Below are positions 1 to 5,101 of a stretch of DNA of 5,292 nucleotides, in pieces. This DNA is from Caldilineaceae bacterium. Its GTDB lineage: Bacteria; Chloroflexota; Anaerolineae; Caldilineales; Caldilineaceae. Location of the stretch: NCBI GenBank assembly GCA_012032975.1, contig JAAUPU010000291.1, positions 1-5,292 of the forward strand. Direction: 5' to 3'. The notes beneath the pieces are model-generated. The model saw only the letters and a list, made by a program, of their open reading frames with translations. It had not been told where the DNA came from and ran no database searches. The position numbers and the translations under genes were made by a program. The stretch's first letter is position 1. Each line of letters opens with the position of its first letter.

Positions 1-1
1 T

Positions 2-625
2 GATTTTACCGCGTCTGCGGCAGGGATTTACGGCAATTTTGGCCAAGCGAACTACGCGATGGCCAAGCTCGGGCTCGTGGGCTTTGCCAACACCCTGGCG
101 ATTGAGGGCAAGAAGAAGAACGTGTTGGTCAACACGATCGCGCCCATCGCGGGCTCGAGGATGACCGAGACGGTGCTGCCCAAGGAGCTCTTGGACGCCC
201 TTGAGCCTGGGTATGTGTCTCCGTTGGTGGCCTTCTTGGCGCACGAATCGTGCGAAGAGACCGGCGCGCTCTTTGGCTGGGTCGGCAACCACAGCCCGGC
301 GCGGTTGCTCTCCGAGACAGAGCGGCGGACCGCGTCCATCGACCAGGCGGTCCGGCTCTTTGGCGAGCAGGCTGCCCACCCCATTGGCTACGCCGAGAAG
401 AACTGGGAGGCTGACCCATTCACGACCAACGCCGCCGATGGCAGCCGCGCCATCGCAGAGGATCACCCGCATTATGGGCATCCGTTGTTGCAGGGGCCGC
501 AGATGGCGGGACGGCTCTGGTGGGCGACCACAGAGGCGTCGCCGGTCAACGGTGGTTATCTGGATGGTGCAATTTTAGTGGGGCGGTCGGTGGCGAATGC
601 GGTGAGTCAGAATGCGTCGTCATGA
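2..625 (+). CDS. Chimeric ORF: short-chain dehydrogenase (HSD17B4-like) fragment joined to amine oxidase C-terminus
   Basis: The frame is open from base 2, so the true start lies outside the window, and it ends at TGA 623-625. Residues 1 to about 90 match the SDR domain of peroxisomal multifunctional enzyme type 2/HSD17B4-like (3R)-hydroxyacyl-CoA dehydrogenases, which oxidise 3-hydroxyacyl-CoA with NAD. Visible are the catalytic Ser (codon 14-16), Tyr (53-55) and Lys (65-67) in the YxxxK motif YAMAK, the family block [18 protein letters not shown], and [15 protein letters not shown] followed by [11 protein letters not shown]. Family members continue with EVGAG and a KLRWER-type segment. Here the frame switches instead to a different protein family (see 275-625). 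The SDR part is G+C rich like its neighbours. Assignment of the first half is strong. That the cell makes the fused protein is doubtful, because the join cuts both domains at non-modular places. Confidence 0.85.
   Translation, partial: DFTASAAGIYGNFGQANYAMAKLGLVGFANTLAIEGKKKNVLVNTIAPIAGSRMTETVLPKELLDALEPGYVSPLVAFLAHESCEETGALFGWVGNHSPARLLSETERRTASIDQAVRLFGEQAAHPIGYAEKNWEADPFTTNAADGSRAIAEDHPHYGHPLLQGPQMAGRLWWATTEASPVNGGYLDGAILVGRSVANAVSQNASS
263..277 (+). other. Breakpoint between SDR and amine oxidase sequence
   Basis: The codons for Gly-Ala-Leu-Phe-Gly (263-277) fit both families. SDR relatives read ETGGLF-EVGAG here, and amine oxidases read ALFG-F/W-VG. Upstream all residues fit the SDR and downstream all fit the amine oxidase. 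The switch is in frame and exact, with about 10-15 bases that could belong to either partner. This is the pattern expected of a junction at a short shared word, either in a cell or in an assembler. Confidence 0.7.
275..625 (+). pseudogene. C-terminal fragment of an FAD-dependent amine oxidase (monoamine-oxidase family)
   Basis: This is the second half of the open frame starting at base 2. It reads as the end of a flavin-containing amine oxidase/oxidoreductase: a GWVG strand, a helix with [18 protein letters not shown], a KNWEADPFT segment (the usual K-x-W pattern in which Lys-Trp line the flavin), [12 protein letters not shown], and then the C-terminal FAD-binding block [20 protein letters not shown]. 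That block corresponds to the family pattern GR-hydrophobic-AGTET...GYLDGA, followed by a final helix (VGRSVANAV). The N-terminal Rossmann FAD site (GxGxxG) and most of the substrate domain are absent, so this piece cannot be an enzyme alone. The C-terminus and stop look natural, and no start or ribosome-binding site sits near 275. I infer a fragment joined to the SDR by recombination or misassembly. Confidence 0.8.
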
Positions 626-646
626 ATCCGGTGAGGCAGAGGCTCT

Positions 647-898
647 TCATAACTGGCGAATTTTGCTCTCAGCTCGATTTTGAGGAGGCTGGGCAAGAGA
701 TGCGCCTCTTTTGGGGAACCGGTCAAGAAAATGCAGCGCATTGTCTGTATTTGCTTGTTTCAGGATTGTGTCATCATCAATGCCCGGAGAAAACTCAGCG
801 AAATACGCAACCTCATGCCCGTCTTGTCTCAACCTCATGACGATTGACCGAGCGATGTGTTGTCCATGAACGCGAAGCGTAGTCGCTCTTCTTGTCAA
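647..898 (-). pseudogene. Decayed DUF5615-like (PIN-like, toxin-type) gene
   Basis: The minus-strand frame reads HIARSIVMRLRQDGHEVAYF, then AEFSPGIDDDTILKQANTDN (roughly 870 down to 735). This is the first half of DUF5615 proteins, which usually begin with an FLxDEN acidic motif and continue I-A-R-S-I-V...L-R-x-x-G-H-D-V...D-x-x-I-L-x-x-A...L-L-T-x-D-K-D-F-G-E. Two parts are broken. In the N-terminus the bases TTCATGGAC are still visible, but one frame away from the rest, as if a base was lost near 860-863, so Met-Asp is out of frame and the DEN motif is damaged. After about residue 55 the DKDFGE acidic motif cannot be read. The protein ends after 83 residues, against about 110-120 in the family. 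DUF5615 proteins are often paired with a DUF433 antitoxin encoded upstream. I see none before the SulP gene. Similarity is judged from memory of the family. Confidence 0.55.
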
Positions 899-983
899 GC
901 CGCAATCGAAAGCAGTCGGTCAGCCGGAGATGTGATAAAGTCCTTGGGTTGTTTGGGCGACGCGGACAATCCCGTGCCGCGCT

Positions 984-998
984 GTTTGAAATTCAAAC
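984..998. promoter_or_regulatory. 15-bp palindrome upstream of SulP gene, possible operator
   Basis: GTTTGAA, a central A and TTCAAAC form a perfect inverted repeat ending 37 bases before the SulP start codon. The position suits a repressor or activator site for the SulP-Usp operon. No good -35/-10 pair could be fixed around it, and a single 7-bp-arm palindrome can occur by chance, so this is weak. Confidence 0.25.
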
Positions 999-1035
999 GA
1001 ACCAATCATGACGCACAAAACTGATCGGATCACGA

Positions 1036-2517
1036 ATGTCTTTTTCTCGTCTTCAAAGCCAGTGGTTTGGCAACGTCCGCGGCGATCTGCTTGCGGGCAT
1101 GGTGGTTGCATTGGCCCTGATTCCAGAGGCCATCGCCTTCTCGATTATCGCCGGGGTGGACCCCATGGTCGGCCTCTATGCCTCCTTTTGTATCGCGGTC
1201 GTCATCGCCTTTGTGGGCGGGCGACCGGGCATGATCTCCGCGGCCACCGGCGCGATGGCGCTGGTGATGGTGACGCTGGTGCGCAACTACGGTCTGGAAT
1301 ATCTGCTGGCCGCGACCATCTTGACCGGCATTTTGCAGATCCTGGCCGGGCTGTTCAAACTGGGCGGACTGCTGCGTTTTGTCTCCCGGTCGGTGATGAC
1401 CGGCTTCGTCAACGCACTGGCGATCCTGATTTTCGCAGCCCAGTTGCCTGAATTCTACGGCGCCACCTGGGTCGTCTACGCCATGGTGGCGGTGGGACTG
1501 GGAATCATCTACCTCTTTCCCTATCTCACCAGAGCCGTGCCGTCGCCGTTGGTCTGCATCATCACCCTGACCGCCTTCAGCATCTACATGGGGCTGGACA
1601 TCCGCACAGTGGGCGACATGGGCGAACTGCCCAGCACCTTCCCGGTCTTCATGCTCCCCGACATTCCCCTCAACCTGGAGACGCTGGCGATCATCCTGCC
1701 CTACTCGATCACGCTGGCCGTGGTCGGGCTGCTGGAATCGTTGATGACCGCCGTGATCGTGGACGATCTGACCGACACGCCCAGCGCCAAGAATCAGGAG
1801 TGTACCGGGCAGGGCATCGCCAATATCGTGGCGGGTTTTTTTGGCGGCATGGCGGGCTGCGCGATGATCGGCCAGTCGGTGATCAACGTGAAATCGGGCG
1901 GTCGTGGGCGGCTTTCCACCTTTTTCGCAGGCAGTTTTCTGCTCTTTCTGATCCTGGTGCTCGGTGACCTGGTGAGCCAGATCCCCATGGCCGCGTTGGT
2001 TGCGGTCATGTTCATGGTTGCGTTTGGCACCTTTAGCTGGTCGTCGATCCGGAGCCTGACCATCCAGCCGGTCACCTCCAGCCTGGTGATGATCACGACG
2101 GTGGTGGTTGTGGTCATCACCCACAACCTGGCCCAGGGCGTTGCCGTCGGCGTGTTGATGAGCGCGCTCTTCTTTGCCCACAAAGTCTCGCGGCTGATGC
2201 CGGTTGAATCGCAGTTGTCCGCCGATGGCAATCAGCGGGTCTACAAGATCCACGGGCAGGTCTTCTTTGCTTCCGCCGACAAATTCAGCGCAGGTTTCGA
2301 CTTCAAGGAGGTGATCGAACGGGTGGTCATCGATGTGAGTCGCGCTCACTTCTGGGATCTGACTGCGGTCGGCGCGCTGGACAAAGTGGTGCTCAAGTTT
2401 CGCCGCGAGGGCACCACGGTCGAGATCGTGGGCATGAACCGGGAAAGCGCCACCATCGTCGAACAACTTGCGATCTACGACAAGCCAGATGCACTCGAAC
2501 TGATGATGAAGCATTGA
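1036..2517 (+). CDS. SulP-family inorganic anion transporter with C-terminal STAS domain
   Basis: This 493-residue inner-membrane protein is a secondary transporter of the SulP/SLC26 family (sulfate, bicarbonate or related anions). Residues ~17-380 are a run of hydrophobic segments. The family signature lies at ~28-51 ([12 protein letters not shown], then [10 protein letters not shown]), followed by [15 protein letters not shown]. The loop [16 protein letters not shown] at ~279-294 before a hydrophobic helix is also typical. Residues ~396-493 form a STAS domain with a central [20 protein letters not shown]. SulP proteins of cyanobacterial BicA or E. coli YchM type run ~550-560 residues, so this is a shorter but complete form. 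The substrate cannot be read from sequence; bicarbonate and sulfate are both possible. The ribosome-binding site before ATG 1036 is poor, but the N-terminus aligns well with the family. The Usp gene follows 32 bases after the stop, which suggests one operon. Confidence 0.93.
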   Translation: MSFSRLQSQWFGNVRGDLLAGMVVALALIPEAIAFSIIAGVDPMVGLYASFCIAVVIAFVGGRPGMISAATGAMALVMVTLVRNYGLEYLLAATILTGILQILAGLFKLGGLLRFVSRSVMTGFVNALAILIFAAQLPEFYGATWVVYAMVAVGLGIIYLFPYLTRAVPSPLVCIITLTAFSIYMGLDIRTVGDMGELPSTFPVFMLPDIPLNLETLAIILPYSITLAVVGLLESLMTAVIVDDLTDTPSAKNQECTGQGIANIVAGFFGGMAGCAMIGQSVINVKSGGRGRLSTFFAGSFLLFLILVLGDLVSQIPMAALVAVMFMVAFGTFSWSSIRSLTIQPVTSSLVMITTVVVVVITHNLAQGVAVGVLMSALFFAHKVSRLMPVESQLSADGNQRVYKIHGQVFFASADKFSAGFDFKEVIERVVIDVSRAHFWDLTAVGALDKVVLKFRREGTTVEIVGMNRESATIVEQLAIYDKPDALELMMKH

Positions 2518-2540
2518 GCCATGCACCGAAGGAAAGCGTG

Positions 2541-2546
2541 AGGGAA
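2541..2546 (+). promoter_or_regulatory. Ribosome-binding site deciding the Usp start
   Basis: AGGGAA lies three bases before ATG 2550 and favours that start. In-frame TTG 2514, which overlaps the SulP stop, and GTG 2538 are possible alternatives, but the residues they would add do not resemble the family. The Usp fold should begin directly with the strand SIESILACVDGS. Confidence 0.5.
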
Positions 2547-2549
2547 TTT

Positions 2550-3417
2550 ATGACAAGCAGTATCGAGAGCATTTTGGCCTGTGTCGATGGCTCTCTCTAC
2601 ACCGACAGCGTCTGCGCCCATGCCGCGTGGGCAAGCCAGCGACTCGACGCACCGATCCGCATTCTGCACGTCCAGGCGCCAGGCTCCGACTATGCCGCGC
2701 CGACCGATCTGAGCGGCTCGATTGGGCTGGGCGCCAAGAGTTCGCTGCTGGAAAAACTGACCCAGGTCGACGAGGCGCGCGGCAGACTAGACCAGCAGAA
2801 GGGCAAGGTGATCCTGGACCATGCCAAAGAGGAGCTGGCTTCTCTGGGTGTGCAGCGCGTCGAGACCGTTCACCGTCGCGGCTCTTTGGTGGAGACCATC
2901 GCCGAGTTGGAGGATTCGACCCAGATGAGCGTTCTGGGGCAAGCGCGGCGAACATGCAGACTTCGCCAGCAAGCATCTTGGTTCCAACTTGGAGCGAGTA
3001 GTGCGTGCCGCCCACAAACCGGTGATGGTCGCGTCTCGCGCATTCCACGAGATCCGCCGCTTTGTAATCGCCTACGACGGCGGAGCAAGCACGCTCAAAG
3101 CCGTGGACTATCTCGTCAACAGCCCGCTGCTGAAAGGGGTGGAATGCCATCTGCTCAAGATCGGCTCGGACAACCCGGAGAACCATCGCCGCCTGGCGGA
3201 GGCGACGTCGAAGCTGGAGCAGAGCGGTTTTGCCGTACATGCGCTCCTGAAACAGGGCCACGCCGACGACATCCTGGCCGAGTATGTACTGGACAACCAG
3301 ATGGATATGCTGGTCATGGGGGCGTATGGTCATTCGCAGTTGCGCACCTTGATCATCGGCAGCACGACCAGCAACACGATCCGTTCGTGTCATGTGCCTG
3401 TACTCATGTTTCGCTGA
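2550..3417 (+). pseudogene. Tandem universal stress protein (two UspA domains), interrupted by a +1 frameshift
   Basis: Reading 2550 to about 2938 and then shifting by one base gives a continuous ~288-residue protein with two UspA domains. Domain 1 starts ESILACVDGSLYTDSV and ends VLG-KRGEHADFASKHLGSNLERVV, with an approximate nucleotide-binding G-x2-G-x10-GS. Domain 2 starts RRFVIAYDGGAS (conserved Asp) and ends MGAYGHSQLRTLIIGSTTSN, an exact G-x2-G-x9-GS ATP-binding motif. The frame breaks in the run GGGG at 2936-2939. With three Gs the sequence reads Leu-Gly-Lys-Arg-Gly-Glu and everything downstream falls into the Usp frame to the TGA at 3415-3417. As written, the first frame runs on into non-Usp residues. 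Both halves keep strong family character, so this is probably a sequencing error or very recent mutation rather than old decay. It is a soluble cytoplasmic protein. Adjacency to SulP suggests a stress or nucleotide-sensing role linked to anion transport. Confidence 0.85.
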
Positions 3418-3435
3418 GTCTCAGCCAACCCCGCA

Positions 3436-3444
3436 TGGTACAAT
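3436..3444 (+). promoter_or_regulatory. Extended -10-like promoter for the lactonase gene
   Basis: TGG directly followed by TACAAT (3439-3444) matches an extended -10 (TGn-TAnAAT) element. No convincing -35 box is seen around 3416-3421, which extended -10 promoters can do without. Transcription would start near 3451, so the leader would be nearly all heptamer repeat. This is the only promoter-like site between the Usp stop and the GTG start. Confidence 0.4.
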
Positions 3445-3448
3445 ACCC

Positions 3449-3511
3449 CCGATCACCATTCACAATCCATCATTCACCATTCACCATTCAAAATTGACCA
3501 TTCAAAATTGA
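3449..3511 (+). repeat. Heptanucleotide tandem repeat, nine units in register (CCATTCA type)
   Basis: From 3449 the bases split into nine 7-base units: CCGATCA, CCATTCA, CAATCCA, TCATTCA, CCATTCA, CCATTCA, AAATTGA, CCATTCA, AAATTGA. Four units are exact CCATTCA and the rest keep the terminal A and most T/C positions. The last four units are a perfect 14-base duplication (3484-3497 and 3498-3511). The array ends one base before the Shine-Dalgarno of the next gene. It resembles the short tandemly repeated heptamers known between genes in cyanobacteria and other large-genome bacteria. Its base composition (A, C, T with almost no G) differs from the flanking genes. Confidence 0.8.
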
Positions 3512-3512
3512 C

Positions 3513-3519
3513 GAGGAGG
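3513..3519 (+). promoter_or_regulatory. Strong Shine-Dalgarno for the GTG-started lactonase gene
   Basis: GAGGAGG lies five bases before GTG 3525 and fixes the non-ATG start. No ATG in the frame nearby gives a better fit to the SMP-30 N-terminus. Confidence 0.8.
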
Positions 3520-3524
3520 CACTC

Positions 3525-4409
3525 GTGAGCTGGGAGTTCGAACTCTTGACGCCGGAGACCAGCGGGCTGACCGAAGGCCCGGCTTGGGACGGCAGCGGTC
3601 TGATCTACACCAACATCCCCAACAGCCGTATCCTGCGCTATGATCCGGCCAGCGGTGCGATTTCAGAGTTTCGCACGGGCACAAATAACGCCAACGGGCT
3701 GATGTTCGACCAGGCCGGCCAACTCTACGCCTGCGAAAGCGGCAGCCGGCGCATCGTCCGTTATGAAGCAGGTGGCGGCGTGACCGTGATCTGCGACCAT
3801 TTCGAGGGCAAACGGCTCAACAGCCCCAACGACCTGGCCGTCGATACCCAGGGACGCATCTGGTTCACCGACCCGCGCTATGGCGACTTTCGCGACGACA
3901 TGGAACTCGACCACGAATCGGTCTATCGCCTGGACCCGCAGGCGGACGGCTCTTGGAGCATCACCCGCATGACCTTTGACGTGACCTGCCCCAACGGGCT
4001 TCTGATCACGCCGGATTGCAGCACGCTCTATGTGGCGCAGAGCAAATATGGCGAAGGCCAACTGCGCGAGCTGCGCGCATATCCCATTCTGGCCGATGGC
4101 TCGCTGGGCAAGTATGAAGTGCTGCACAACTTCGCCCCGCATCGCGGCATCGACGGCATGTGCTTTGATGTCGATGGCAACATCGTCGCCACCGCCGGCT
4201 GGGAGTTGAGCGGTCCCGGCGGCATGATCTACATCTTTGCGCCCAATGGCCGCGTCCTGGAGACCCACCCCGTGCCGGCCAATCGACCGACCAACTGCAC
4301 CTTTGGCGGCGACGACATGCGCACGCTCTTCGTGACTTCCATCGACGGCCTGGTCTTCAAGACGCCGACAGAGCGAACGGGCTGGGTGATCTACCCCGCT
4401 CGAAGCTGA
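3525..4409 (+). CDS. SMP-30/gluconolactonase/LRE-family lactonase
   Basis: This 294-residue protein starts at GTG and belongs to the six-bladed beta-propeller SMP-30/gluconolactonase/luciferin-regenerating-enzyme family. These are metal-dependent hydrolases that open sugar lactones or related esters. Expected metal ligands are present: Glu17 in GLTEGPAWD, Asn157 in DVTCPNGLLITPD and Asp210 in GIDGMCFDVDGN. The conserved substrate-site Asn102 (LNSPNDLAVD) and WFTDPRYG at 113-120 are also typical. There is no signal peptide, so it should be cytoplasmic, and the length is normal. The exact lactone cannot be told. The next gene is a D-2-hydroxyacid dehydrogenase fragment, and together they suggest sugar-acid or hydroxyacid breakdown. 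The gene has its own promoter-like site and leader, so it may be transcribed apart from SulP-Usp. It is intact with no internal frameshift. Confidence 0.93.
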   Translation: MSWEFELLTPETSGLTEGPAWDGSGLIYTNIPNSRILRYDPASGAISEFRTGTNNANGLMFDQAGQLYACESGSRRIVRYEAGGGVTVICDHFEGKRLNSPNDLAVDTQGRIWFTDPRYGDFRDDMELDHESVYRLDPQADGSWSITRMTFDVTCPNGLLITPDCSTLYVAQSKYGEGQLRELRAYPILADGSLGKYEVLHNFAPHRGIDGMCFDVDGNIVATAGWELSGPGGMIYIFAPNGRVLETHPVPANRPTNCTFGGDDMRTLFVTSIDGLVFKTPTERTGWVIYPARS

Positions 4410-4412
4410 TCA

Positions 4413-4443
4413 GTGGCTGCGCTGCAAAGAGGTGTTCAGCCAC
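4413..4443 (+). terminator. Hairpin after the lactonase gene, terminator-like but without T run
   Basis: GTGGCTG (4413-4419) and CAGCCAC (4437-4443) form a 7-bp perfect stem with a 17-base loop, starting four bases after the stop codon. No run of T follows, so it is not a classical intrinsic terminator. It could protect the mRNA 3' end or act with Rho. Confidence 0.35.
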
Positions 4444-4510
4444 GAATGAGCAGGAATTGCCTTGTCGGCCCCAGAGAGAAAATTCCGTGTCAATTCGTGA
4501 AATTCGTGGC
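4439..4510. repeat. AATTCGTG direct repeats bounded by a 9-bp inverted repeat
   Basis: AATTCCGTG (4481), AATTCGTG (4492) and AATTCGTG (4501) stand in close tandem. The last extends to ATTCGTGGC (4502-4510), which is the inverse of GCCACGAAT at 4439-4447. Motifs of the type 'CGTGTCAATTCGTGAAATTCGTGGC' recur between genes in several bacterial groups, from memory. The rest of the spacer to 4573 shows only a purine stretch AAGGAAGA (4553-4560) before the next gene. Confidence 0.55.
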
Positions 4511-4573
4511 AAAGCGGCTTTTCACAACCGAGCCAGCACTCAAACCGACTGAAAGGAAGATCCGAGCCGACCT

Positions 4574-5101
4574 ATGAGCGACTCTGACAGATTTCGTGTA
4601 GGCATATCCGCCGACTTTCTGGTTCAGGCCCCTGGTTTGCTGGAGCGTGCGATCGACGATCATCTTGCGCCGCTGGGGTATATCGACACCGACTACTTCG
4701 AGCCGCGCGGCGTCGACGCGGCCGGCGCCTACGTCCTGCCATCCGATGTCGCTGACTTCGACGCGGTCATGGTGCTGTCGCTACGCTTCCCCGCAGCGTC
4801 ATTCGACAGACTCGATCGTCTGGCGTTGATCGCACGCTGGGGCGTTGGCTTTGACCGCATTGACATCGAGGCGGCCACCCAGAGCAATGTGCTGGTCTCG
4901 ATCAACGTGGACGCAGTGCGCCGGCCCGTGGCCGAGGCGATTGTCACGCTGCTGCTGGCGCTGGCCAAGCGGTTGCCACAGAAAGACAGGATCGTGCGCA
5001 CTGGCCGCTGGCAGAGCCGAGCCGAAGAAACGCTTTCTTTGCTCTACTCCAAATCTGTGTTGTTCATCTATCACAACAAAACCAATAGTTTCAAAGTCTA
5101 A
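4574..5101 (+). CDS. D-2-hydroxyacid dehydrogenase, truncated (N-terminal ~151 residues genuine)
   Basis: Residues ~7-150 read as the first half of a D-isomer-specific 2-hydroxyacid dehydrogenase, the NAD-dependent family that interconverts 2-hydroxy and 2-keto acids. The start is RVGISADF, the central part DFDAVMVLSLRF, and the key stretch is LALIARWGVGFDRIDIEAAT (84-103) followed by VLVSINVDAVRRPVAEAIVTLLLALAKRL. At RTGRWQSRAE (~142-151) the family continues with a G-L-T-G-K-T-L-G strand and the NAD-binding GxGxxG. Here the frame instead runs into unrelated residues (SLLYSKSVLFIYHNKT) and stops at 5101, because the DNA after ~5027 codes for RecG on the other strand. The NAD-binding domain and catalytic His are missing, so the product as written would be inactive. 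Normal length is ~310-340 residues. AAGGA at 4553-4557 is 16 bases from the ATG, rather far for a ribosome-binding site. Confidence 0.88.
   Translation: MSDSDRFRVGISADFLVQAPGLLERAIDDHLAPLGYIDTDYFEPRGVDAAGAYVLPSDVADFDAVMVLSLRFPAASFDRLDRLALIARWGVGFDRIDIEAATQSNVLVSINVDAVRRPVAEAIVTLLLALAKRLPQKDRIVRTGRWQSRAEETLSLLYSKSVLFIYHNKTNSFKV
5021..5035. other. Breakpoint between hydroxyacid dehydrogenase and RecG sequence
   Basis: Up to about 5026 the plus strand fits the dehydrogenase (QSRAE). From about 5030 rightward the minus strand fits RecG (VEQRKR read leftward). G+C falls from 72% (4921-4980, hand count 43 of 60) to about 35% (5101-5280, 63 of 180). The bases GAAGAAACGC at 5024-5033 could belong to either partner. 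There is no sign of an insertion sequence, target duplication or attachment site. Confidence 0.75.

Larger units (their letters stand above)
626..1035. other. Gene-poor spacer between the amine oxidase fragment and the SulP gene
   Basis: These ~410 bases hold no intact gene that I can support. They contain a decayed minus-strand DUF5615-like reading frame (about 647-898) and a 15-bp palindrome (984-998) shortly before the SulP start. Plus-strand open frames here have no recognisable protein content. I saw no tRNA-like fold, no CRISPR repeat and no clear hairpin-plus-T-run terminator after the stop at 625. Confidence 0.6.

Noticed and set aside
2..625. A genuine novel bifunctional dehydrogenase-amine oxidase
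   Set aside because: The SDR is cut before its C-terminal strand and helix, and the oxidase lacks its FAD Rossmann domain, so neither activity could be supplied. A similar abrupt join occurs at the other end of the window.
520..840. Plus-strand 106-codon frame across the amine oxidase end and spacer
   Set aside because: It overlaps a well-supported frame and then reads the antisense of the DUF5615 remnant. No protein family is visible.
1030..2526. Long minus-strand open frame (498 codons) opposite the SulP gene
   Set aside because: Its product is a low-complexity mix rich in His, Asp, Gln and Arg with no domain. It mirrors the codon bias of the true SulP gene on the other strand.
2548..3393. 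Minus-strand open frame opposite the Usp gene
   Set aside because: It is a shadow of a GC-rich gene, with Arg/Ala/Pro-rich residues and no recognisable family. The plus strand has clear Usp motifs.
3449..3511. CRISPR array or phage attachment site as explanation of the heptamers
   Set aside because: Units are 7 bases with no spacers, no palindromic repeat of CRISPR size, and no cas gene or integrase nearby.
3663..4268. Minus-strand 201-codon frame opposite the lactonase
   Set aside because: Antisense shadow. The plus-strand lactonase is complete with all metal ligands.
4799..5029. Leftward continuation of the RecG frame into the dehydrogenase region
   Set aside because: Residues beyond VEQRKR have no RecG motif III or later motifs. 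They are antisense reading of the dehydrogenase and remain open only by chance.
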